Positions 36,085-45,492 of a DNA stretch of 64,000 nucleotides are shown piece by piece (the stretch's first letter is position 1; every line of letters starts with the position of its first letter). The position numbers and the translations under genes were made by a program. The notes beneath the pieces were generated by a model. That model was not told the origin of the DNA. It worked only from the letters and a program-made list of their open reading frames with translations, and searched no databases. Source of the stretch: Sulfurimonas sp. (lineage in GTDB: Bacteria > Campylobacterota > Campylobacteria > Campylobacterales > Sulfurimonadaceae); NCBI GenBank assembly GCA_021732045.1, contig JAKFWK010000004.1:145658-209657 (forward strand). The letters run 5' to 3'.

Positions 36085-37863
36085 ATGACACATATAGAGT
36101 TTAGCAGAAAACTTAGAACAGCTACTGTAATAGCGGCATTTGTAGGATTTGGAATTGGGCTTGCGATTACAAGAATGGATATTCTATTGCCATATATCAA
36201 TATCGCCGATTTTATGCCAGATCAAATTGTAGGGGTCAGTCCTTGGCTTTATGAGCAAACATTGAGAGGCTTTTTAATCCCTCACTTTTCAGCGTTTTTA
36301 ACATACTTTTTACCAGTATGGATAATTACACTTTTCATTCTGTTTCGATTTAATCAAACGAAGGAAGAGATATTCAAAAGAGGATCGCAGCTGCTTGATG
36401 CAAAAAGTTTACGAAAACATATTTTAAAAGCACTCAGAAAATCTAACGATACATATAGACTTACAGTTGGTATTGAGCAGATACCCATCCCATACCCACA
36501 AGAAGTCAAGAATACTCTCTTTGTTGGTATGCCAGGCTCGGGAAAATCGCAATCACTTTATTCCCTATTGCTTGGTAACGTCAATGAGAAAGGGAAAAAA
36601 CTCTCAGGTGGGATCGTTGATTTCAATGAGCCGCTGATCTGCTATGAGAGAAAAGGTGATGATTTTGTAGCACCTCTTTATCGACGAGGACAAGATTATC
36701 TCTTTGATCCAAGAGACAGTGATTGTATTCGATGGAACATTTTTAGCGATATGCTTAATGAAAACGGTGAGATAGATGAAACAATGGTGAATTTTTTTGT
36801 TCATTCTGTTGCACCAGTATCAGATTCGAAAGCAGCACACTTTGAAGAGCAAGCGCAAAGTGTTATAAAAGCAGTGTTCTTATCAATTGCAGGGAGTCAA
36901 AATCCAAACAATAAAGCCTTAATTGATTTTTTACGAATATATCCAACACCAAAAGGGCTACGAGAAGCATTGATCAATAATCCTACTGTAAAACTATTTG
37001 GTGCTGACAACACTGTTATAGGTGCTCTAACGGCAGATTCAAAAGGTGAATTGGATAATCAAGCAACCTCAGTCTATGCCACTTGCAATAAGGTATTCAA
37101 AAATTTATCAAGTAGAGCCTTTTATTATGAAGAGAGTGAGTTTTCAGTCAGAGAGTTTATAGATTCACTCAAAGATATAAATAGAGATGTTCGCCTTTTT
37201 ATTGTTAATACTGCCGACCAAGCAGGAGCGTATAATCTCTATTTCGGATTGTTTTTTACTTTGCTTTACAAAAATATCCTTACACTTCCAAATAGCAATA
37301 CAAGACGGATTGTGTGGGTGTTGGATGAGCTTATGAGTCTTGCTACAAATAATAAAGCATTAGGAAAATATTTGATATCTGAACTGATAAACACATTAGC
37401 AGAGAGTCGCAGCAAAGGTTTAAACGCACTCATTGCGTTTCAGAGTTTGACACAAGCAAATGAAGTAGTGGGAGATAATCTTTTGAAGTCACTGTTTCAA
37501 ATGTGTGGAACCAAAATTGTGCTCCAGTACTCAGAACCTTACGGACAAAAAGTGCTAAGTCAATTTTTAGGAGAGCAAGAGATTGATCGCAAAAAGCAAG
37601 GAATCAATCGCGCATCCCAAATTGAACAGGATAGGATTAACGAGAGTGAAGAGGAGAAGATCAAAAAAATAGTATTGGAGAGCGAGTTTGCGAATCTTGA
37701 ACCTTTGGAAACGTTTATCAAAATTGGAAATTTTCCAGTAAGCAAAATAAAATTTGGGTATCAAGAACCTAAGAAGGTTTCAGAATCATTAATACGAAGA
37801 GAATTGCCCTATTTTGATCAAATCGGAGAAAAACATATAACATCACCTAAATACATCGCATAG
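36085..37863 (+). CDS. Type IV coupling protein (VirD4/TraG/TraD family)
   Basis: Membrane-anchored DNA-translocating ATPase of 592 residues. Two N-terminal membrane segments (~15-38 and ~68-88) precede the Walker A GMPGSGKS (148-155) and the Walker B VWVLDELMSLA. LAESRSKGLNALIAFQSLTQANEVVG is the conserved TraG region. It links the relaxosome to a type IV secretion channel. No other type IV secretion gene is present, so a helper system must supply the channel. Confidence 0.92.
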   Translation: MTHIEFSRKLRTATVIAAFVGFGIGLAITRMDILLPYINIADFMPDQIVGVSPWLYEQTLRGFLIPHFSAFLTYFLPVWIITLFILFRFNQTKEEIFKRGSQLLDAKSLRKHILKALRKSNDTYRLTVGIEQIPIPYPQEVKNTLFVGMPGSGKSQSLYSLLLGNVNEKGKKLSGGIVDFNEPLICYERKGDDFVAPLYRRGQDYLFDPRDSDCIRWNIFSDMLNENGEIDETMVNFFVHSVAPVSDSKAAHFEEQAQSVIKAVFLSIAGSQNPNNKALIDFLRIYPTPKGLREALINNPTVKLFGADNTVIGALTADSKGELDNQATSVYATCNKVFKNLSSRAFYYEESEFSVREFIDSLKDINRDVRLFIVNTADQAGAYNLYFGLFFTLLYKNILTLPNSNTRRIVWVLDELMSLATNNKALGKYLISELINTLAESRSKGLNALIAFQSLTQANEVVGDNLLKSLFQMCGTKIVLQYSEPYGQKVLSQFLGEQEIDRKKQGINRASQIEQDRINESEEEKIKKIVLESEFANLEPLETFIKIGNFPVSKIKFGYQEPKKVSESLIRRELPYFDQIGEKHITSPKYIA

Positions 37864-37957
37864 GTATGTTGTTTTATAATTAAAATGATAAAAGGGGAGT
37901 TGCGAAATAAATAAATATATAATATTGTCAGCAGATAATTATAATTAATGTTAAAAT

Positions 37958-40669
37958 ATGGCTAATTTAATGGGAATGGTAATGGGCGAAGCAAAAACAC
38001 GAAGCGAACTGATTGATACCGAACTCCAAAAATGCGGATGGGACATCAGCGACGGCACCAAAGTTGTCTTGGAATACGAGATTGACCTTGATGACACTTT
38101 ACCCGCCAACTTCAATCAAAGCTATCGGTATGTTGATTATGTGCTTCTCAACCGTCAAAATAAAATCATCGCCATTGTCGAAGCCAAAGACAAACACAAA
38201 TCGGTAGAACAAGCCAAATCCCAAGCCGAATATTATGCCCGTCGAATCGCCAATGTCCAAGGATTCCCCCCGTTTATTTACATCACCAACGGGTTAGAGA
38301 TAGAGTTTTGGGATAGCCTGAATCAGCCTATTCGAAAAGTGTTGTCGTATCACTCTCTCGAAGACTTGGAATGGCTAAAGTTTCGTAATGAAAACAAGCA
38401 GCCACTATCGACCGAATTGCTCGAAAAATCCATAGCAAACCGACCGTATCAAATCGAAGCGATTACCAAAGGGTTAGAGGCGTATGATGCCAATAAACGT
38501 GCTGTTTTATGGGTAATGGCGACTGGAACGGGGAAAACTCGCACTATTATCGCCTTCATCGACATACTCCTACGCAGTAAGTTTATCAAACGGGTTCTCT
38601 TCCTTGCCGATAGAACCGCACTTGTCAAACAAGCTCTTGATAATTTTAAAACCCATCTCCCCGACCAATCAAGAGAGCGCATCACTACGAGCGAGTTTGA
38701 AAAAGACAAACGCATCTACGCATCCACCTATCAAACAATGGTTTCTTTGATGAGTAAGATAGATATATCCCAAGGATTCTTCGACATCATCGTAGCTGAT
38801 GAGAGCCACCGCAGTATCTACAACCATTACGGGCAGGTTTTTTTAAAATTTGATGCTCTAAAAATGGGATTGACCGCAACCCCCGTCGATTTCATCGACC
38901 GAGACACTTACAAGTTTTTTAATACCGATACGGGAAACCCGACATTTGCCTATACCTATGAGGAAGCGATAAAAGCGGGCTATCTTGTTGATTATGAAGT
39001 ATTGAATGTAAAAACCAACTTCTTGGAAAATGGTATCCGATTTGAAGCGTTAAGTGAAGAAGAGCAAGAAAAGCTTCGCAACAGCGGATTTACGGAAGAA
39101 GAGATTGACTTTGAGGGTTCAGCCGTTGAAAAGGCGGTATTGAATGATGATACCAACCGCCAAATTCTCAAAAGCTTTATGGAAAATTGCCACAAAGACC
39201 CTAAAACCAATCTCCCCGCCAAAACCATCGTTTTCGCCATCAACAAAAAACACGCCTACCGTTTGGTAAAGCTCTATGATGAGCTATTTCCAGAACACAA
39301 ATCCAAAGTAGCCAAGGTTATCGTCTCTGAGATTTCCAATGCCGATGAGTTGATAAAAGAGTTCAGCACTAATAACAGCGGATTTAACATCGCCGTATCG
39401 GTCGATATGCTTGACACGGGGATTGATGTCCCAAGCATTATGAACCTCGTGTTTGCGAAGCCCGTATACAGCAAAGCGAAGTTTTGGCAGATGATAGGAC
39501 GGGGAACCCGTCTGTATGAGAACGAATACTTTACCAAAGAGAAGTTCTTAATCCTTGATTTTTGGGGCAATTTCGATTATTTCAAGGAGACCCCCAACGG
39601 ATTTGAGCCGACGGAGCAAATTAGCATCAATCGTGCGATTTACAATCAAAACATCCAGTTGCTCAAAGCTTATGGCGGTGAAGAGTTTGAAGCCATCAAA
39701 AAAGAAGTCAAAGCGCAGATAGAAGCCCTTCCAAAAGAGGACTTCTTTATCAAACAACGTCGCAAAGAGCTATCAGAGTTTAATGGGATGTTTTGGGATA
39801 ATGTTCATCTCAATATCTCATTGCTCTCTTCCGTTTCGGACTTGCTCGATAGAATGACCTCACAAGATGATTATGATTTACGATTCCGCTTGAAGGTGAA
39901 GAAGCTTCAACATGCCAAAACCAAAGAAGATGATATTAAAACTATCGAGAGTGTGATAGATAGCATCATTAACGATATTAACAGACTTAACCACAATATC
40001 TCAGAGGTAGCCAAACATGCCGATTTAATCGCCAAAGCGAGTATCGGGGCATATTGGTATGAGTTGTCTTTTAAAGAGACACAAGCAACCGCCGACATCT
40101 TAGCTCCACTGATGAAGTATAAATCCAAAATCATCAAAGAGCAGTATCATTTCGATTTGGATGACTATATCGCTTCCACCACCAAAACGGTGATTGATAC
40201 CCCATCCATCAACCTCAAAGAATATGAAGAGCGCATTAGCCGAGTCATCCAAGAGCTTACCAATTCAAGCCCCGCACTTCAAAAACTGTTCGTAGGGATT
40301 AAATTAGACCAAGACGATGTTAAAAGCCTCAGTGATGCGCTTTTAGGTGCTGACATCAACCCCGATAAGCTCAGTGAGGTGTATCGCATCCAATCGAATG
40401 ATTTGAGTGAGATTTTCACCCATATCTTAGAGAGAAAAGAGTATAAACTTCCCCACTTGCTGAATCAGTTCATACAGACCCATTCGCTCAACTCAACCCA
40501 AATCGAGTTTATCAATGCCATTAAACATTATCTAAATGAAAAGCACGACATCCACCGAAAAGACCTGATGGACAATCCATTTACGAAATTCCATAAACAC
40601 GGAATTTTAGGACTCTTTAACCAGTCTCAGCAAATAGAAATAGTCAAAATTATCGAAGGTGAAGTATGA
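37958..40669 (+). CDS. hsdR: Type I restriction enzyme R subunit
   Basis: ATP-dependent DNA translocase and nuclease of 903 residues, EcoEI-like. The N-terminal PD-(D/E)XK site is D60 with E75-x-K77 (VDYVLL...VEAKDK). The helicase has Walker A ATGTGKT (188-194), DESH at 281-284 and LTATP at 305-309, followed by the EcoEI_R_C-type C-terminal region. Several in-frame ATGs within the first nine codons leave the exact start open. It overlaps hsdS by 4 bp. The DNA looks less AT-rich than the following ABC-3C genes. Confidence 0.93.
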   Translation: MANLMGMVMGEAKTRSELIDTELQKCGWDISDGTKVVLEYEIDLDDTLPANFNQSYRYVDYVLLNRQNKIIAIVEAKDKHKSVEQAKSQAEYYARRIANVQGFPPFIYITNGLEIEFWDSLNQPIRKVLSYHSLEDLEWLKFRNENKQPLSTELLEKSIANRPYQIEAITKGLEAYDANKRAVLWVMATGTGKTRTIIAFIDILLRSKFIKRVLFLADRTALVKQALDNFKTHLPDQSRERITTSEFEKDKRIYASTYQTMVSLMSKIDISQGFFDIIVADESHRSIYNHYGQVFLKFDALKMGLTATPVDFIDRDTYKFFNTDTGNPTFAYTYEEAIKAGYLVDYEVLNVKTNFLENGIRFEALSEEEQEKLRNSGFTEEEIDFEGSAVEKAVLNDDTNRQILKSFMENCHKDPKTNLPAKTIVFAINKKHAYRLVKLYDELFPEHKSKVAKVIVSEISNADELIKEFSTNNSGFNIAVSVDMLDTGIDVPSIMNLVFAKPVYSKAKFWQMIGRGTRLYENEYFTKEKFLILDFWGNFDYFKETPNGFEPTEQISINRAIYNQNIQLLKAYGGEEFEAIKKEVKAQIEALPKEDFFIKQRRKELSEFNGMFWDNVHLNISLLSSVSDLLDRMTSQDDYDLRFRLKVKKLQHAKTKEDDIKTIESVIDSIINDINRLNHNISEVAKHADLIAKASIGAYWYELSFKETQATADILAPLMKYKSKIIKEQYHFDLDDYIASTTKTVIDTPSINLKEYEERISRVIQELTNSSPALQKLFVGIKLDQDDVKSLSDALLGADINPDKLSEVYRIQSNDLSEIFTHILERKEYKLPHLLNQFIQTHSLNSTQIEFINAIKHYLNEKHDIHRKDLMDNPFTKFHKHGILGLFNQSQQIEIVKIIEGEV

Positions 40670-41874
40670 AGCACTTGCCACAAGGGTGGAAAATCGAAAA
40701 ACTTGGGGATTTGGGAAAAGTTCTCACAGGTAAAACACCATCCAAGGCAATTCCTGAATTTTGGGATAGCCAAGATATTCCTTTTTATAAGCCAGATGAT
40801 TTTTCAAAAAATGATATAACCGATTTGTATGATGGTAAAGATTATATTTCTAATACTGCATTTGTGAAAGCAGTAAAAGTCCCACCAAATACTGTGCTTA
40901 CAACTTGTATTGGTATTATTGGCAAAGTAGCTATAACTAAAAAAGAATGTTCCTTTAATCAGCAGATAAATGCTGTTATTCCTGACGAGCGAATAAGCTA
41001 TAAGTTTTTAGCGTATTCGATTATTCGATTAAAGGGAATATTACAACAACAAGCTAATGCTGCGGTTGTTCCAATGATAAATAAATCTGAGTTTTCAAAA
41101 ACACCTATTACTTTCCCTCCTATCCCCCAACAAGAAAAAATCGTAAGCGTCCTTGATACCGCTTCGGCTCTTGTCGAGAAACAAAAAGCCCTCCTCAAAA
41201 AATACGACCTCTTTTTAAAATCGAAGTTTATTGAGATGTTTGGCGACCCTATTTTGAATCCGATGGGGTGGGAAGTTGTTAAGTTTGGCAATTTAATATC
41301 TTTTTTGACAGATTATCACGCTAATGGTAGTTATGAAATTTTAAAGAAAAATGTTGAACTTCTTGATAAAAGAGATTACGCACTAATGGTTAGGACGACT
41401 GATTTAGAACATAATGATTTTGAAAATGGTGTCAAATATATTTCTGAGCACGCTTATAACTATTTAACCAAGAGCAAAGTATATGGTAATGAAATTATTA
41501 TGAATAAAATTGGAAGCGCAGGTAGTGTTTATCTGATGCCAAAATTGAATAGAGCTGTATCTTTGGGAATGAATCTTTTTTTGATTAGATTAGAAGATAC
41601 AGCAAATCCTACTTTTATGTATTGGATTTTAACCAGTGAATATGGAAAACAGAATATTGAAAAAAAAGTCAGAGGTGCTGTCACGAAATCAATTACAAAA
41701 GACGCAGTGCGGGATATTGATTTAATGTATCCTCCTGTCGAACTACAAAATCAATTTGCCCAAATCGTCGAGCAAACCGAAACCCTCAAACAAAAAGAAC
41801 AACTAAAACTCGAAAAACTCCAAACGCTTTATGATGCGTTGATGAAACAAGCGTTTGATGGAGAAATTCAATGA
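40666..41874 (+). CDS. hsdS: Type I restriction-modification specificity subunit
   Basis: The 402-residue S subunit that sets the target sequence of HsdM and HsdR. Two target-recognition domains (~1-150 and ~205-360) are each followed by a conserved helical spacer: PIPQQEKIVSVLDTASALVEKQ and PVELQNQFAQIVEQTETLKQKE. The TRDs are more AT-rich than the spacers, as expected from recombined domains. Its ATG overlaps hsdR (ATGA). hsdM is not adjacent: four genes come between. Confidence 0.92.
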   Translation: MKHLPQGWKIEKLGDLGKVLTGKTPSKAIPEFWDSQDIPFYKPDDFSKNDITDLYDGKDYISNTAFVKAVKVPPNTVLTTCIGIIGKVAITKKECSFNQQINAVIPDERISYKFLAYSIIRLKGILQQQANAAVVPMINKSEFSKTPITFPPIPQQEKIVSVLDTASALVEKQKALLKKYDLFLKSKFIEMFGDPILNPMGWEVVKFGNLISFLTDYHANGSYEILKKNVELLDKRDYALMVRTTDLEHNDFENGVKYISEHAYNYLTKSKVYGNEIIMNKIGSAGSVYLMPKLNRAVSLGMNLFLIRLEDTANPTFMYWILTSEYGKQNIEKKVRGAVTKSITKDAVRDIDLMYPPVELQNQFAQIVEQTETLKQKEQLKLEKLQTLYDALMKQAFDGEIQ

Positions 41875-41884
41875 AAGGGTTACT

Positions 41885-42808
41885 GTGAATTATCCATTGA
41901 CTGATTTAAGTGCTGACGAATTTGAAAGTATTGTTGCATCCATCTGTGAAGAAGTTTTAGGTACAGGAACGATTGTTTTTGCGAAGGGAAAAGATGGCGG
42001 TAGAGATGCAAAATTTACTGGAACAGCCAATGATTTCCCAAGCAAAACAGCTCCTTGGGATGGAAGATTTATAATCCAAGCAAAGCATACAGTGAAAGCG
42101 AGTGCGAGTTGTTCGGAGAGTGATTTTAAGAGCACACTTAAAAATGAAGTTGAAAGTATAAAATCACTAAAAGACGACGAAAAATTGGACTATTATTTGC
42201 TTTTTACTAATAGAAAGCTTTCAGGAGTTCAAGACCCTAAAATCGAAGATTTTATATCAGAATCATTGGGTGTTGAAAATGTGGTTTTAGGTGAAGAGAG
42301 AATTCAAAAGTGGTTGCAAGACTACCCTTCAATTGCTAAAAAGCACAACTTGAAGAGATTATTGCTACCGCTTGATTTTTATGAAACGGACTTGAAAGAG
42401 CTTATAACTCTTTTTTCAACAATTGAATTTGATGGTGAAGAGATTCAAGAGATAGCTCGCAAAAATGACCGAATTCCCATTTCCGAAAAGAATGAATTAA
42501 ATAGGCTTAGTCAAGATTATTTCAATGGTATCTTCAAAAAATCAATCAATGATTTTCAAGCTATCGAAGCTTTTTTAAAAGACCCGAAAAATAAACAAAT
42601 GCAAGTTTATTACGACAATACGATTGATGATATTCAATCAAAGATACTTGTCAAAAGGGATGAATTCAATGCATTTGAAGAGATAATTGAGTATCTTTTT
42701 GACTTTGTTTTTAAAAACAACGAAGCAGAACTTAGAAATGATAGAAGGCTAATTAGAGTCTTCCTTCACTATATGTATTATCATTGTGATATAGGAGTAA
42801 TGGAGTAA
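41885..42808 (+). CDS. ABC-3C system effector with Mrr-like restriction endonuclease domain
   Basis: Probable effector of an ABC-three-component conflict system. The N-terminal ~140 residues are a PD-(D/E)XK-like domain: D41 in GKDGGRDAKFTG, then Q65-A-K67 in FIIQAKHT. The C-terminal ~150 residues are helical and match the linking domains of ABC-3C effectors. The GTG at 41885 is preferred as start because it follows AAAGGG and the protein then begins MNYPLTDLSADEFE; in-frame starts at 41855 (TTG) or 41858 (ATG) are possible and would overlap hsdS. It abuts the middle component by a 1-bp overlap (TAATG). Confidence 0.78.
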   Translation: MNYPLTDLSADEFESIVASICEEVLGTGTIVFAKGKDGGRDAKFTGTANDFPSKTAPWDGRFIIQAKHTVKASASCSESDFKSTLKNEVESIKSLKDDEKLDYYLLFTNRKLSGVQDPKIEDFISESLGVENVVLGEERIQKWLQDYPSIAKKHNLKRLLLPLDFYETDLKELITLFSTIEFDGEEIQEIARKNDRIPISEKNELNRLSQDYFNGIFKKSINDFQAIEAFLKDPKNKQMQVYYDNTIDDIQSKILVKRDEFNAFEEIIEYLFDFVFKNNEAELRNDRRLIRVFLHYMYYHCDIGVME

Positions 42809-43056
42809 TGATGTTATCGCCTACGAAACATAGTAATTTGAAATATTCGATTATCAATGTTTCAGCAAGTATCATCACCACATTAAAAGAAAATAGCATA
42901 ATAGAATACAATGATTTGCTTTCGACCCTCAAACATAAAATTGGGCTGGAAGTTAGTGAAGTCTTTCTATTGAGCCTGAATTTTTTGTATATTTTGAAGC
43001 GCATAGAGTATATCGACGAGCTTGATTCCATAAGGTTGTTAAATGAAGCTGTGTAA
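42808..43056 (+). CDS. ABC-3C system middle component
   Basis: An 82-residue wHTH-like protein, MMLSPTKHSNLKYSIINVSASI...VFLLSLNFLYILKRIEYI. The LSPTKH start and length match ABC-3C middle component 6, the small adaptor between effector and ATPase. It overlaps both neighbours (TAATG before, 14 bp after), so the three proteins are probably made in fixed ratio. Confidence 0.78.
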   Translation: MMLSPTKHSNLKYSIINVSASIITTLKENSIIEYNDLLSTLKHKIGLEVSEVFLLSLNFLYILKRIEYIDELDSIRLLNEAV

Positions 43057-44812
43057 AATATATGCGAATGGGCTTTTTCATAATGTAGAGTTTTCTGAAG
43101 GGTTGAATGTCATTATTGGAAAAATATCCAATAGGGATGATAGTGAAAAAGACACTCATAATCTTGGAAAGTCACTACTTTTAGAAGTTATTGATTTTTT
43201 ACTGCTCAAAAAAGTTGCTCAAAAAGATAGATATTTTTTAACTCGAAATAAAATTTTTGCTTCGTATGTCTTTTTTGCGGAAATCAAGTTAAACAATGGG
43301 AAGCATTTACTAATCAAGCGAGCTGTTGAAAATAATACAAAAATATCATTTAAACTCAGTGATAATAAGCTTGAAAAGTTTGATATTGATGTTAAAGAGT
43401 GGGATGATTCGGATTTAGCTATTGATAAAGCGAGAGAGACATTAAATACATATTTAGGATTTGATATTTTACCGAAATGGAAATATCGCAAAACCCTCAA
43501 TTATTTTATGCGATACCAAAATGACTATATTGATGTCTTCAAATTGAGTAAGTTCCAAGGTGTGCATAAAGATTGGAAACCAATGGTTTTTGATTTGCTT
43601 GGATTCAACGGTGAATTGATTAAGCAAAAGCTTGAACTTGAAGAAGAATATGATGCATTGGAAAAGAAGATAACACTACTCGAAACAGAAAACAAAGTTT
43701 CGAGCACTGATGAAGACAAAGTGAGAGGTCTCTTAGATATTAAAACTGATGAAGTGCAAGAAATTTCGGCGCAAATTAACAAATTTGATTTTCATCAACA
43801 GGATAATGAACAAAAAAAATATCTAATTGAGGAACTTGAAAATCAAATCAAAGTAGCGAACACTCAGCATTATGGAGTTAAACACGAGATACTAAAAGTT
43901 GAACAGGCGTTAATGGTCGAAATTGATAATATTAATCTCGAAGAAATTCAGACGCTATATTCAGAAATTCAATTATTTTTTCCAAATGAATTATTGACAG
44001 AATTTAAAAAAGTCATCAATTTTAATCGAAGCATCACTCAGGAACGGAATATTTTCTTGAAAGAGAATTTGACTGATTTGAAAGCACAAAGTGAGCAATT
44101 GGATAATTCATTAAAGCAATTAGAAGCTGAAAAGTCATCTATTTTGTCGGATTTAACAGATAAAGATTCTTATGACAAATTCAAAAAATATCAAATGAAT
44201 TTATCTAAAATTGAAGCTGATGTTATTGTTTTGGAAGAAAAACTACTAAATATTAGTAAAATGTCTCAAATGCAAGAAACTCTTGCTCAGCTTTCTTCAA
44301 GTATCAATCAAAAAATTGTAGAACTCAAAAGTGCAATTGCTGAACAAAAGCATAAACATCTTCGAAAATTATTCAATGAGTTTACGATGGATATTTTGAA
44401 TACTCCTGCTGTTTTATCCGTCAGAGCCAATAAAGAGAATAATATAGAGTTTGAAGCAGAATACCAAAATAAGGATAGTTTAGTCTCCACAGACCTTGCG
44501 AGTGGCAATACTTATAAAAAGATTTTGTGTGCAGCCTTCGATGTTTCTTTATTGCAACACTACAATGAAAATTCATTTTATAAGTTTGTCTATCACGATG
44601 GAGTACTTGATACACTGGACATAAGAAAGAAAGAAAAATATATTGAGTTCATTAGAAAACTTACTAAGAAATATGATGTTCAATACATTTTAACAGCGAT
44701 TGAATCAGAAATCAATCAATTGCAAAATGCTTTTAGTATCCAAGATGATGAAGTATGTTTGACACTATCCGATGATTCGTGTGAAGGGAAACTATTTAAA
44801 CAATGTTTTTAA
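43043..44812 (+). CDS. ABC-3C system ATPase (DUF2326 family)
   Basis: An SMC/Rad50-like ABC ATPase of 589 residues with a long central coiled coil (~200-440). The nucleotide loop is NVIIGK...NLGKSLLLEVIDFLL, with GKS at 42-44 and an inserted loop of about a dozen residues. The signature-like LASGNTYKKIL and the Walker B region (FVYHDGVLDTLD) follow the coiled coil. DUF2326 ATPases are the motor or sensor of ABC-3C systems, thought to release the nuclease upon sensing invasion; the trigger is unknown. Confidence 0.82.
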   Translation: MKLCKIYANGLFHNVEFSEGLNVIIGKISNRDDSEKDTHNLGKSLLLEVIDFLLLKKVAQKDRYFLTRNKIFASYVFFAEIKLNNGKHLLIKRAVENNTKISFKLSDNKLEKFDIDVKEWDDSDLAIDKARETLNTYLGFDILPKWKYRKTLNYFMRYQNDYIDVFKLSKFQGVHKDWKPMVFDLLGFNGELIKQKLELEEEYDALEKKITLLETENKVSSTDEDKVRGLLDIKTDEVQEISAQINKFDFHQQDNEQKKYLIEELENQIKVANTQHYGVKHEILKVEQALMVEIDNINLEEIQTLYSEIQLFFPNELLTEFKKVINFNRSITQERNIFLKENLTDLKAQSEQLDNSLKQLEAEKSSILSDLTDKDSYDKFKKYQMNLSKIEADVIVLEEKLLNISKMSQMQETLAQLSSSINQKIVELKSAIAEQKHKHLRKLFNEFTMDILNTPAVLSVRANKENNIEFEAEYQNKDSLVSTDLASGNTYKKILCAAFDVSLLQHYNENSFYKFVYHDGVLDTLDIRKKEKYIEFIRKLTKKYDVQYILTAIESEINQLQNAFSIQDDEVCLTLSDDSCEGKLFKQCF

Positions 44813-44873
44813 GATCGGAGCTACAAATAAACTTTAAACCTATAATGTATTGGATATTGAACGGGGAAATAGC

Positions 44874-45392
44874 ATGAGCTTTCTAATCAAGGATAACCGC
44901 CTCAACGAATGGGCAGTCCGTAAAAAAGCGGTAGAAGCTCAGCACCATATCAATTTCGACAGTGCGGGCAAAATAAAATTCCGTATCCGTCCGTGGAGTG
45001 TATGGTGGTTTGAAATAGGTGAAAATATCGGTACTGAAACAGGGAGCCATTTCGATCCACTACAAATGTCTACAAAACGCCCCTGTGTAGTCGTCTCGAA
45101 TAATAACTTTATCCAAGAGAGCTACAACACAAAGGTGGTGATTATGCCTTTAACCTCTAAAAAACCAACCACAAGGGTCAAGCATTTCCACTTTGAGCTA
45201 TTTAGTGGTTTGTATCTTCCAGTTTCGGAAATAAGTAATAGAATGCAATACGATGGATTGGAAAAAGATTCATTAGTCATTTGTAACGACATTAAAACGA
45301 TTGATACAAAACGACTAATTAAGGCGATTTATCCAAAACTTCATCAATCAGATATCGACGGTATAAAAGTATTTTTGAGGAGATATTTTTAG
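44874..45392 (+). CDS. PemK/MazF-like protein
   Basis: A 172-residue protein. The core WWFEIGENIGTETGSHFDPLQMSTKRPCVVVSNN...VVIMPLTSK is the PemK/MazF toxin fold of mRNA interferases and related proteins. The core is preceded by a 50-residue extension and contains a longer loop than usual. The ATG at 44874 follows GGGGAAA and is preferred to the TTG at 44850. No antitoxin-sized gene is adjacent, so it may be an orphan, or be controlled by the flanking restriction genes. Confidence 0.75.
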   Translation: MSFLIKDNRLNEWAVRKKAVEAQHHINFDSAGKIKFRIRPWSVWWFEIGENIGTETGSHFDPLQMSTKRPCVVVSNNNFIQESYNTKVVIMPLTSKKPTTRVKHFHFELFSGLYLPVSEISNRMQYDGLEKDSLVICNDIKTIDTKRLIKAIYPKLHQSDIDGIKVFLRRYF

Positions 45393-45492
45393 AGAGAAGG
45401 TTAACCCTCCGAAGAGGGATAGCTCCTTGCGGAGTAATTTAGAATGTTATTATAGCAGAAAATAAAAAAATTATTGTATAAAAGAGGCAAAT

